A DNA stretch of 54,155 nt from contig JABXHW010000044.1 of assembly GCA_013373425.1 (NCBI GenBank), positions 1 to 54,155 of the forward strand, in the 5' to 3' direction. The stretch is from Flavobacteriia bacterium. Its GTDB lineage: Bacteria > Bacteroidota > Bacteroidia > Flavobacteriales > Schleiferiaceae. Below, piece after piece: positions 41,318-49,885 of this stretch (positions within the stretch are counted from its first letter, which is position 1; each line of letters begins with the position of its first letter). The notes under the pieces were generated by a model. That model was not told the origin of the DNA. It saw only the letters and a list, made by a program, of their open reading frames with translations, and made no database searches. The position numbers were made by a program, and so were the translations under genes.

Positions 41318-43860
41318 AAAACCTATCCAAACTAGCCCTCCTCACAACGCTACTTATTGGTTCATTTCAGATGGCTGCCCAATCCATCACAGGCTCGGTA
41401 ATCGATGCCGAAACAGGTGATGCCATTCCCTACGCTGGGATTGTCATTAACGATGAACATAGAGGGGCAACTGCAGATAGCGAGGGCCTGTTTAGGATTG
41501 AGAATGCCGAGAATATCCGTTACTTCCGAGTGAGGGGTTTTGGGTATGAAAGCAAAAGATTCACTTACGACGGTCAGTCTACTGAGCTAGAATTCCAGCT
41601 TGAACCGGCCAAGAATAACATCGAAGAAGTTGAGGTTTTCGCTGGAGAAAACCCACTTCACCGCATCATTCGGAATGTGATTGCCAACCGCGATAATAAT
41701 CGTCCCGAAGGCCTTCGAGCATTCAGCTATGAAACGTATTCAAAGTTTGTCATTACAATGGTGGCTGATTCGTTGGGTCCGGATTTCGACACCATTTATG
41801 CACCTCTTGATACCGCCAATCCGGATCTAGGAGTGAATAAAGACAGCATCATTGAAATTGATTCATCCACATATTGGAATCGAATCATGATGGAAACGCA
41901 GCATTTCTTCTTGATGGAATCAGTGACGGAGCGCAAATACCGCAATCCTCGCGATCACGAAGAAGTATTGGCTACTCGGATTTCAGGTCTGCAAACACCA
42001 TTGTTTGTATTGCTCTCCAATGAGATGCAGTCCTTTAGTTTCTACGACAATTACATAGAGATCATGGGGTCGCCACGCGTGAATCCTGTAGCTCCCGGGG
42101 CGATTGGTCGGTATATTTATATCCCCTTGGATACCATTGTCGATGGCACGGATTCCGTCTTTGTCATTCAATATTTCCCAAAGCCCAACTCCCAATTTCA
42201 AGGAATGGACGGGGAGTTATACATCACAACGGATGGCTGGGCGGTGAAGCGCGTAATCGCACGGCCGACAAATCAAGATGTTCTCGGTGTACGCTTAGAT
42301 GAGAATGATGTTCTAGGTGTTGAAATCCAACAGTTCTATGAGAAGATATCAGACCATTGGTTTCCTGTTGAACTAACCATGGATTTCAAGAGATTCTCAA
42401 CGAATGAGTTTGGCGTTTCCATGGTGAGTGTTCAATCAGGACCAGGAACGGAAGTCGTGGGATTGGGTCGAACGAACTTGAGAAACATCCAGATAAATCC
42501 ACCCATTGAACGGACAGAAGTTCCGAGGATAGCGGTGAACATTAATCCAATGGCCCATGAGCGCTCGGAAGAGTATTGGGATCGATATCGAACAGATACA
42601 CTTACTGCTAAGGATCGAAGAACTTATCAGCAACTCGATTCGATTGGTGAGATGTTGGATATCGACCGTCGATTAACTGCTTTGTTGGCATTGCAGACTG
42701 GAAAATTGCGCTTCGGATATGTCGATTACAACATAGATGAAATTCTTAGATACAACGTCTACGAAGGACTGAGGTTAGGGTTTGGAGCACAGTCGAGTCC
42801 GAAACTCTCTCCTTACTTCTCAGTGGGAGGTAAAGTGGCATATGGCTTCGGAGATAAAGTCTGGAAGTATGGCTATTTCGGAGAAATTTATCTCAACAAG
42901 ATAACCGAGACCACTCTCTTTGGAGGCTACGAATTTGACATTTATGAAACGGGAGGAACGAGGTATGAGCTCGAACGAAGAACTATCTTCTCTTCTCAAG
43001 ATTACCGTGCTCTACTCGTGCCTACCTTCGACGAAGTTAGCGATGCCTATGCCGGGATCAGTCATAGGATTTGGCCAAACTTGAGGGCGAGATTAAGCGT
43101 TCATCGTCAGAATCGTTACACCGCGGCCGACTATGCCTATCGCTACACCACCAACGAAGAGGATATTCTATTGAACGGGTTCAACGTTGGTATTGCCCGA
43201 TTGGAATTGGAGTATGCGCCAAACGACCGTTACATGTCGGGGCAGTTTGGTCTGAGAGCATTGGAAACCACATATCCGAGATTTAGAGCCAGCTATGAGG
43301 AAAGCGTGGATGGAATGTTCGAACGAAACTTCCCTTACCGCAAGTTCAACGCAATGGCTCAGCATCAGATTCGCAGGGTGTATACAGGTTCTACCACCTT
43401 CAGCTTGTATGGTTCATACATCGATGGGAATGTTCCTTATTCCATGTTGACAGGTCCATTTGCCAATAGTTCCGGGAATCTCGACAATTACAGTTTCTCT
43501 GGGTCAATTGCTAGCTTGATGGCATTCGAAACCATGCCGTATAATCGATATGCGGCGAATCAGTTTGTGGCTTGGGATATCCGCCACAGTTTCGAAGACC
43601 GCCTGCTGCCGCTTGGCGACTGGTCACCGAACATAGTAATACTTTATCGTGGAGCTTGGGGCCAGTTGGATAATCCCGAGTCGCATTTTGGATTTAATCT
43701 CGAAGGATTTGAAGCAGTTTATCACGAAGCCGGTTTGGAAATCAATTCAATCTTCTCTGGATTGGGTATTGGGTTCTATCAGCGTTTCGGGGCGTATTAC
43801 ACGGGAGAGTACAAGGAGAATGCTGCAATCAAACTGACCTTTCGAACAAACCTATTCTAA
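41314..43860 (+). CDS. DUF5686 / carboxypeptidase-regulatory-like outer-membrane protein
   Basis: An 848-aa envelope protein with a signal peptide (about 1-23), an N-terminal carboxypeptidase-regulatory-like domain (about 24-95; GSVIDAETGDAIPYAGIVI), then the DUF5686 region and a C-terminal beta-barrel ending TFRTNLF. This architecture is common in Bacteroidota and of unknown function, although it resembles TonB-receptor accessory proteins. It starts inside the last 4 bp of the cyclase gene and ends the operon. Confidence 0.85.
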   Translation: MKNLSKLALLTTLLIGSFQMAAQSITGSVIDAETGDAIPYAGIVINDEHRGATADSEGLFRIENAENIRYFRVRGFGYESKRFTYDGQSTELEFQLEPAKNNIEEVEVFAGENPLHRIIRNVIANRDNNRPEGLRAFSYETYSKFVITMVADSLGPDFDTIYAPLDTANPDLGVNKDSIIEIDSSTYWNRIMMETQHFFLMESVTERKYRNPRDHEEVLATRISGLQTPLFVLLSNEMQSFSFYDNYIEIMGSPRVNPVAPGAIGRYIYIPLDTIVDGTDSVFVIQYFPKPNSQFQGMDGELYITTDGWAVKRVIARPTNQDVLGVRLDENDVLGVEIQQFYEKISDHWFPVELTMDFKRFSTNEFGVSMVSVQSGPGTEVVGLGRTNLRNIQINPPIERTEVPRIAVNINPMAHERSEEYWDRYRTDTLTAKDRRTYQQLDSIGEMLDIDRRLTALLALQTGKLRFGYVDYNIDEILRYNVYEGLRLGFGAQSSPKLSPYFSVGGKVAYGFGDKVWKYGYFGEIYLNKITETTLFGGYEFDIYETGGTRYELERRTIFSSQDYRALLVPTFDEVSDAYAGISHRIWPNLRARLSVHRQNRYTAADYAYRYTTNEEDILLNGFNVGIARLELEYAPNDRYMSGQFGLRALETTYPRFRASYEESVDGMFERNFPYRKFNAMAQHQIRRVYTGSTTFSLYGSYIDGNVPYSMLTGPFANSSGNLDNYSFSGSIASLMAFETMPYNRYAANQFVAWDIRHSFEDRLLPLGDWSPNIVILYRGAWGQLDNPESHFGFNLEGFEAVYHEAGLEINSIFSGLGIGFYQRFGAYYTGEYKENAAIKLTFRTNLF

Positions 43861-43888
43861 GCTGCAGCACCCTTCAACCCGAATTGCC

Positions 43889-43896
43889 TACATTTG
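43889..43896 (+). promoter_or_regulatory. -7 box for the RND/MMPL transporter operon
   Basis: TACATTTG is an exact TAnnTTTG match in the 57-bp gap before the transporter. Its TTG could be misread as a start codon; the predicted leader runs to ATG 43918. Confidence 0.55.
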
Positions 43897-43917
43897 CCTC
43901 TAGATTTCCGGGCAGCA

Positions 43918-46293
43918 ATGTGGACATTCATAGCAAGGGTCATTTTACGTCAAAAAATCGCACTGCTAAGCGTGGTATTCCTTGCCACCGCTGTCATGGG
44001 ATATCTGGCTACAGATGTCAAAATCTCCTATAAATTTTCTCGAATTCTTCCGGTAACCGATACGATAAGTATTGATTACGATGTATTCAAAAATGAGTTC
44101 GGCGAGACGGGGAATGCCGTAGTTCTCGGTGTTCAATCTGACGATTTTTGGACCCCCGATGGGTTACGCGATTGGAAGCACTTAGCAGATTCGCTTAACA
44201 CAATTCAAGGAGTGGAGAACGTGCTGTGCATTTCCACGGCTTATAATCTTCAGGTGAATGAGGCTAAGGGAGAGTTTGAAACGAACAACTTCTTTACGGA
44301 TTCACCTTCAACTCAAGAGGAAGTGGATGCCATTCGCGAGGAATACAGAGGCTTGCCATTCTACCGAGGACTCTTGTATAATGAAGCTGAAAACACCGAA
44401 TTGATGGTAGCTCGCATTCGCGAGGATCAGTTGTACAACGCTAATATCATTCGGATTGTAAGCGATATCAAGGAGGTGCAGGAAGCCTACGAGTTGAGCA
44501 CGGGCAACGAGGTTTATGTATCTGGACTTCCATACATCCGCATGGCCAATACGAAGAAAGTAGAGCGCGAAGTATGGCTCTTCATCTTCCTTACGATTGG
44601 CGTAACGACTATCATTTTGTTCTTCTTCTTGAAGAGCTTTAGAGCGACTATGATTTCCTTGATCGTGGTGGTCATGGGCGTAATCTGGTCGATTGGTTTG
44701 ATATCGGCATTCGGTTTTGAAATTTCTTTGCTCAGCTCTCTGATACCACCATTGGTCATTGTAATCGGCGTACCTAATGCCATATTCCTAATCAACAAGT
44801 ATCACGCGGAGTATCGCCTTCACAAGAATAAAATACTCGCACTTCAGCGAGTGATTCGAAAGATTGGAAACGTCACTTTATTGACGAATACCACCACTGC
44901 ACTTGGTTTCGCAGCCTTTATTCTAACGGATAGTGTCACACTTGTACAGTTTGGTGTGGTTGCATCGATTAATATTCTAGTTGTATTCTTCCTCAGTCTC
45001 ATCATCATTCCTATCGTTTACACCTTCTTGGAGCCGCCAAAAGAAAGGCACTACAAGCACCTTGATCAACGATGGGTAGTAGGTATGGTGAAGTTTCTGC
45101 AGAAATCGGTTACACATTATCGTTGGGCCATTTACGCCCTAACCATTGTGATTGTAGCGTCCGGTATTTATGGAATCACCAAGATTCACACTACAGGCAG
45201 CCTTACTGAAGATTTTGGCGAAGAAGATCCTCTCTTTTTAGATTTGAAGTTCTTAGAAGGCGAATTCCACGGCGTGGTTCCGATGGAGGTGGTAATCGAT
45301 ACGCGGGAAGATAATGGAGTTGAGAGCAGCTCATTCTTGCGCGATTTGAACGACCTACAACTGTCATTGGATAGCCTACCACAAACGTCCCGCTCCCTGA
45401 GTTTAGTAGACTTTACCAAGTTTAGTCGACAAGCCTTTATGGGAGGCATGGAGTCGATGTACGACTTGCCCACCAGCCAGGAACGCAACTGGATTCTACA
45501 ATATCTACCGGATGACGAAGGTGATAATGAGCTTTTGAATAGTCTTGTGGATAGTACTCGCTCCAAGGCGAGAATCACTTTGCAAGTACCGGATTTGCCT
45601 ACGCCGGAGATGGAATTACTTTACAATGAAGTGAAGAGTCGTGTGGAGTGGTATTTCCCAACGGAGTATTACGACACGACCGTTACTGGGGCGAGTGTTG
45701 TCTTCTTGAAAGGAACCGAGTATCTCATTCACAACTTGATTTTATCACTGATTTTGGCCATCGCGGTGATTTCTGTGATTATGGCCATTCTGTTCGGGTC
45801 TGCCAGAATGGTGATTATTTCCATTGTTCCGAATCTCATCCCATTAGTTATGACGGCAGCACTGATGGGCTTTTTGAATATTCCTCTCAAGCCAAGCACC
45901 ATTTTGGTGTTCAGTATTGCCTTTGGTATTTCCGTCGATGATACCCTGCACTTTTTAGCAAAGTATAGACAAGAGCTCAAAACCAATGGCTGGAAGATTG
46001 GTGAAGCTGTGATGTCGGCCATTCATGAAACGGGGATTAGCATGTTCTACACCTCTATGGTGTTGTTCTTCGGATTCTCAATGTTTATCGCTTCAGATTT
46101 CGGTGGTACCGTTTCACTCGGTATCTTGGTATCGCTCACCTTATTTTTTGCAATGTTCGCCAACCTTCTGATCCTTCCGGCGTTCTTATTGAGTGTCGAA
46201 AAATGGGTAAGCGCAAGGTCGTTTAATGAGAACATCATTGAAGTTTACGAAGGCTTCGACGAAGAGAATGAAGAAAGCAAAGAAGAGAAGTAA
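43918..46293 (+). CDS. RND-superfamily (MMPL-type) transporter
   Basis: A 791-aa inner-membrane protein with about 12 transmembrane helices in two repeats of 1+5, each with a large periplasmic loop, and no outer-membrane partner gene. This is the pattern of MMPL/HpnN-type lipid or hydrophobe exporters of the RND superfamily. Family residues are visible: [17 protein letters not shown] (TM4 region) and [11 protein letters not shown] in the second repeat. The C-terminal 25 residues are acidic. The start is ATG 43918. Its stop shares a base with the rmlA ATG. The substrate is unknown. Confidence 0.85.
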   Translation: MWTFIARVILRQKIALLSVVFLATAVMGYLATDVKISYKFSRILPVTDTISIDYDVFKNEFGETGNAVVLGVQSDDFWTPDGLRDWKHLADSLNTIQGVENVLCISTAYNLQVNEAKGEFETNNFFTDSPSTQEEVDAIREEYRGLPFYRGLLYNEAENTELMVARIREDQLYNANIIRIVSDIKEVQEAYELSTGNEVYVSGLPYIRMANTKKVEREVWLFIFLTIGVTTIILFFFLKSFRATMISLIVVVMGVIWSIGLISAFGFEISLLSSLIPPLVIVIGVPNAIFLINKYHAEYRLHKNKILALQRVIRKIGNVTLLTNTTTALGFAAFILTDSVTLVQFGVVASINILVVFFLSLIIIPIVYTFLEPPKERHYKHLDQRWVVGMVKFLQKSVTHYRWAIYALTIVIVASGIYGITKIHTTGSLTEDFGEEDPLFLDLKFLEGEFHGVVPMEVVIDTREDNGVESSSFLRDLNDLQLSLDSLPQTSRSLSLVDFTKFSRQAFMGGMESMYDLPTSQERNWILQYLPDDEGDNELLNSLVDSTRSKARITLQVPDLPTPEMELLYNEVKSRVEWYFPTEYYDTTVTGASVVFLKGTEYLIHNLILSLILAIAVISVIMAILFGSARMVIISIVPNLIPLVMTAALMGFLNIPLKPSTILVFSIAFGISVDDTLHFLAKYRQELKTNGWKIGEAVMSAIHETGISMFYTSMVLFFGFSMFIASDFGGTVSLGILVSLTLFFAMFANLLILPAFLLSVEKWVSARSFNENIIEVYEGFDEENEESKEEK

Positions 46294-47153
46294 TGAAAGG
46301 AATCATCTTGGCCGGGGGATCTGGAACTCGACTCCACCCGCTCACCTTAGCTGTGAGTAAGCAGCTTATGCCCGTTTACGATAAGCCTATGATTTACTAT
46401 CCGCTCAGCACATTAATGCAAGCGGGTATTAAAGATATTCTCATCATTACTACTCCACATGATGCCCCACTATTCCAAAAATTGTTGGGCGACGGAAGTA
46501 GAATTGGGTGCAATTTCCAGTACACCATTCAAGAAGAGCCGAACGGATTGGCGCAGGCGTTTGTCCTAGGTGAAGAATTCATAGGTGACGATGACGTGGC
46601 GCTCATCTTGGGCGACAATATTTTCTACGGAACTCAGATGGGAAGCCTGCTTCAGAGCAGTGCAAATCCAGATGGCGGAGTTGTTTTTGCCTATCGAGTG
46701 AGCGATCCAGAGCGTTATGGTGTAGTGGAGTTTGATGATGACTTCAATGCGCTTTCCATCGAGGAGAAACCGACGAATCCAAAGTCTGATTTTGCTGTTC
46801 CCGGTCTTTACTTTTACAATAGAGATGTAGTCGATATAGCTAAGAATTTGAAGCCTTCAGCACGTGGAGAATACGAAATCACAGATGTGAACAAGGAGTA
46901 TCTAAAGCGAGGCAATCTGAAAGTCGGCATCTTGGATAGAGGAACGGCATGGCTCGACACGGGTACTTTCCATTCTCTAAATCAAGCCGCTCAATTCGTA
47001 CAAGTTATCGAACATCGACAAGGGCTCAAGATTGGATGCATCGAAGAAGTTGCACACCGAATGGGCTTTATCGACGATCAACAACTAGAAAAAATTGCTC
47101 AGCCGCTGCTTAAAAGCGGATATGGCGAGTACCTACTAAAACTTCTCCGATAG
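46293..47153 (+). CDS. rmlA: Glucose-1-phosphate thymidylyltransferase
   Basis: Makes dTDP-glucose, the first step toward dTDP-rhamnose and related sugars for surface polysaccharide. The 286-aa protein has [11 protein letters not shown] (8-18), [13 protein letters not shown] and [17 protein letters not shown] near 225 is also typical of RmlA. The ATG overlaps the transporter stop (TAATG) and the prenyl synthase ATG follows its stop directly. No rmlB, C or D genes are beside it, so the rest of the pathway is elsewhere. Confidence 0.95.
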   Translation: MKGIILAGGSGTRLHPLTLAVSKQLMPVYDKPMIYYPLSTLMQAGIKDILIITTPHDAPLFQKLLGDGSRIGCNFQYTIQEEPNGLAQAFVLGEEFIGDDDVALILGDNIFYGTQMGSLLQSSANPDGGVVFAYRVSDPERYGVVEFDDDFNALSIEEKPTNPKSDFAVPGLYFYNRDVVDIAKNLKPSARGEYEITDVNKEYLKRGNLKVGILDRGTAWLDTGTFHSLNQAAQFVQVIEHRQGLKIGCIEEVAHRMGFIDDQQLEKIAQPLLKSGYGEYLLKLLR

Positions 47154-48125
47154 ATGCGAAATCTACAGGAACTTCAAGCACTGTTCATCGGTGAATTGGA
47201 GAAACGTAACTTCGGTGAGAACCCTAAGAACCTCTACGAGCCCTTCCATTACATTCTCGCCTTAGGCGGAAAACGGCTGCGTCCTGTACTGACCCTATTG
47301 TCGTGTGAGGCATTTGGGAAGCCTGCTGAACAGGCGATGGAAGCGGCGCTCGGAATTGAATTGCTTCACAACTTTTCGCTCATTCACGATGACATCATGG
47401 ATGAGGCCCCGTTGCGCAGAGGAAAGGAAACGGTCCATCAAAAATGGAATCTCAGCATTGGTATTCTCTCAGGAGATGCTATGGTGGTTGAAGCATTTAG
47501 ACAAATCTCTAAAGTGGATGACTCCATTCTTAGAGAGGTGAACGAAGTATTTGCGAAAGCGGCCACCGAGATCTGTGAAGGCCAACAATGGGATATGGAC
47601 TTTGAATCGAGAGACGATGTAACCGAAGAGGAATACATCAAGATGATTCAATTTAAGACCTCTGTATTACTTGGAGCCGCGCTCCAGATTGGTGCCCGAA
47701 TTGGAGGTGCAGATGATGTGGGTGCAGCTCAGGCGTATAACTTCGGACTCAATCTCGGAACGGCTTTCCAGATAAAAGATGATATTCTAGATGCATTTGG
47801 TGATCCTGAGAAATTCGGGAAACAAGTAGGTGGAGATATCTTGTCGAATAAGAAGACAATCTTATTGCTTCACGCCTTGAATTCATCAGATGATTCGACA
47901 CAATCAGAATTAGAGAATTGGCTCAAGACCACAGATCAACCCGAAGCTAAAGTTGAGGCCGTGAAGGCCATTTTCGAGCGCTCGGGAACGGTTCGATATG
48001 CGGAGCAGCGCATGGAAGCCTACTACAGAATGGCTTTGAATAATCTCGATGAATGTGAAGTGCATGGCGCTGACGTTTCGGTTCTTCGGAGCTTCGCCGA
48101 CTATCTCTACCACCGCGATCATTAA
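47154..48125 (+). CDS. Polyprenyl (farnesyl/geranylgeranyl-type) diphosphate synthase
   Basis: Adds isopentenyl units to allylic diphosphates. The 323-aa protein has GGKRLRP (38-44), the first Asp-rich motif DDIMD (79-83) followed by LRRGKETVH, and the second DDILD (about 208-212). The residue five before the first motif is Phe74, which in this family favours short or medium products. There is no two-residue insertion in the first motif, unlike IspA. Product length is therefore probably C15-C20, but this needs assay. It directly abuts rmlA. Confidence 0.9.
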   Translation: MRNLQELQALFIGELEKRNFGENPKNLYEPFHYILALGGKRLRPVLTLLSCEAFGKPAEQAMEAALGIELLHNFSLIHDDIMDEAPLRRGKETVHQKWNLSIGILSGDAMVVEAFRQISKVDDSILREVNEVFAKAATEICEGQQWDMDFESRDDVTEEEYIKMIQFKTSVLLGAALQIGARIGGADDVGAAQAYNFGLNLGTAFQIKDDILDAFGDPEKFGKQVGGDILSNKKTILLLHALNSSDDSTQSELENWLKTTDQPEAKVEAVKAIFERSGTVRYAEQRMEAYYRMALNNLDECEVHGADVSVLRSFADYLYHRDH

Positions 48126-48171
48126 TCGCCCTTTCAGTGTAAATGCTATCTTGTAAGAGGAATTGTTTTCC

Positions 48172-48783
48172 ATGAGAAGAATTGTACTCATACTACTTTG
48201 CATTTGCTCGTCGATTGGAGTTTTTGCCCAATCTCAAGATTCTATTTCAGTCCCCGAGAAGGGCTGGGTTACCTTGAGAATTCATCCTGCTCGATTCCTT
48301 TACGGACTGAATGGAGGGATTGATTTTAGAGTAGGTCGGAACACGATTATTGGAGGAACATACCAGAATCACAACCGCGATTTTATCACCCCTATTCGGA
48401 CCTTAGAACTCGACCTTCGTGAAGCGGATGGACACTTTGCCGAAGTGCACATGTACTTCGAAACCAACAATGTTGTTTTTCATGGCCCTCGTCTTGGCGC
48501 GAAGCTAATTTCCTTTCCACGAAGCACCTATGGAGATGCAGACGATGTAGAAGGAGTCTATGAGCTGGCCCGCGATCAGCAGAATTTGTACGCCACTTAT
48601 TCGCTAGGGTACCGCCGAGTAGATCGAGGTTTTTTTGTTTCGGCAAATGTCACGGCAGGCTTCGTTTGGTTCCAGGCAAAAGACTTTTATCAGTTGGGCG
48701 GGTCCGATAATATTGAAGTGGTTTCTGCGAATCAAGTGTATCCACACGTTCTACTTGAGCTCGGTGTGGGATGGACGATATGA
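48172..48783 (+). CDS. Exported beta-rich (probable outer-membrane) protein
   Basis: A 203-aa product with a signal peptide (RRIVLILLCICSSIGVFAQ) and alternating beta strands that end GVGWTI, as in small outer-membrane barrels. No family is recognised. ATG 48172 is preferred to an in-frame TTG at 48163. It follows the prenyl synthase by 46 bp and overlaps the next ATG in the form ATGA. Confidence 0.7.
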   Translation: MRRIVLILLCICSSIGVFAQSQDSISVPEKGWVTLRIHPARFLYGLNGGIDFRVGRNTIIGGTYQNHNRDFITPIRTLELDLREADGHFAEVHMYFETNNVVFHGPRLGAKLISFPRSTYGDADDVEGVYELARDQQNLYATYSLGYRRVDRGFFVSANVTAGFVWFQAKDFYQLGGSDNIEVVSANQVYPHVLLELGVGWTI

Positions 48784-49130
48784 AATCATTGGCCAAATCC
48801 GATAGAGAGCTCCTTTTCGCTAGGATGAATGCCTACCGATTGTGGTTATTGCAGATGGAGAAGGATCTTCATTTTGAATTCAATCAACCCGCTTCAGGAG
48901 TGATACCGTGGCTGGAGATCATTCAACAATTAGCGCATCGTCTTATTGAGCTTGATGAGGAGGGTCGTCTTTCAGAAACGCTGTATCAAGTGGATGTACA
49001 TGAAGGCCAGCTCAGATCAGAAATGAACTCGGGGAATTGGAATTCATGGACGGACTTACTCGCTCACAAAGTGGCAGAACGAGAAGCTGTAAAGGTCATT
49101 TTCAGACTGCAGTATGCAGGTGAATGGTGA
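48780..49130 (+). CDS. Small helical protein of unknown function
   Basis: A 116-aa mostly helical, soluble protein with no signal peptide. I recognise no family. Helices include LLFARMNAYRLWLLQMEKDL and ILAHKV-like amphipathic segments near the C-terminus. ATG 48780 overlaps the previous stop by 4 bp; ATG 48771 is an alternative three codons earlier. Its stop abuts the converging barrel gene. Confidence 0.6.
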   Translation: MKSLAKSDRELLFARMNAYRLWLLQMEKDLHFEFNQPASGVIPWLEIIQQLAHRLIELDEEGRLSETLYQVDVHEGQLRSEMNSGNWNSWTDLLAHKVAEREAVKVIFRLQYAGEW

Positions 49131-49781
49131 TTAGAAGAAGAAACTTGCTCGGAGTGTCCATGGCGAACGACGATTGAAGCTCACATCTTGGTCCCAAAGA
49201 AAGTCGTACAGAGCCACGAAGTAAACTCCTCCTCCTCGATTGTTTATAGGTTGGAAGTAGCCTCCTCCAAAGCGCAATGCTGGAACCCATTGGCGCTCCT
49301 CTTCAAAAGTTGTGGGGTTGAAGACCTCAAAATTCAGCAATTCATATTCGCCCTGAACAGCAAGCGGAAGGCCGAATGGTAAGCTGTATGATGCGAAGGT
49401 GTTTCCACCCCAAATGGTGTAATCGAGTGAAGGAGATCCGTTGTAGAAAAAGTTCTCACCATAGCGGATGTACATGAAGTTCGCACCCAAACCTCCAATC
49501 AAATCTTCCGTAATTCTGTAACCCACTCTAGGTGAAACTTCAATCACGGTAAATGAGCCGAAACTCAATTGTAGGTTGCCTCCGTATACGAGACGTTGGG
49601 CAAATGATCGGTCTTCAAATGACGCTGGAGCTGAACTTGTGCGAGTAGAATTGGTTGTGGTAGAAGACGAATCTACACGGCCTGAGCTAGGTCGACTCAT
49701 CGGTTCATAAACATCGGGCAATTGAGCCCATGTAAACGCCGATAGAGAAGTCAAAATCAGAATGGAAACAATCTTCTTCAT
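49131..49781 (-). CDS. Outer-membrane beta-barrel protein
   Basis: A 216-aa product with a signal peptide (about 1-19, ending FTWAQ), a Ser/Thr-rich linker (about 30-52) and a barrel domain. FAQRLVYGGNLQLSFG, RVGYRI, YGENFFY and a final strand ending RASFFF are typical of small Bacteroidota outer-membrane barrels. Function is unknown. It reads away from sucA and converges on the small helical-protein gene. Confidence 0.75.
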   Translation of the reverse strand: MKKIVSILILTSLSAFTWAQLPDVYEPMSRPSSGRVDSSSTTTNSTRTSSAPASFEDRSFAQRLVYGGNLQLSFGSFTVIEVSPRVGYRITEDLIGGLGANFMYIRYGENFFYNGSPSLDYTIWGGNTFASYSLPFGLPLAVQGEYELLNFEVFNPTTFEEERQWVPALRFGGGYFQPINNRGGGVYFVALYDFLWDQDVSFNRRSPWTLRASFFF

Positions 49782-49852
49782 ACTCAGTGAATATCAACGA
49801 AATTAAGCCTTTAAATATGGAAACGTGGAACTGTCGTGCAAATTATTTGTTG

Positions 49853-49860
49853 TAATTTTG
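49853..49860 (+). promoter_or_regulatory. -7 box for sucAB
   Basis: TAATTTTG is an exact TAnnTTTG match, predicting a leader of about 20 nt to the sucA ATG at 49886. A TTG is absent at the -33 position. Confidence 0.55.
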
Positions 49861-49885
49861 GCGGAAATTTTTTGCAAAGAAACCC

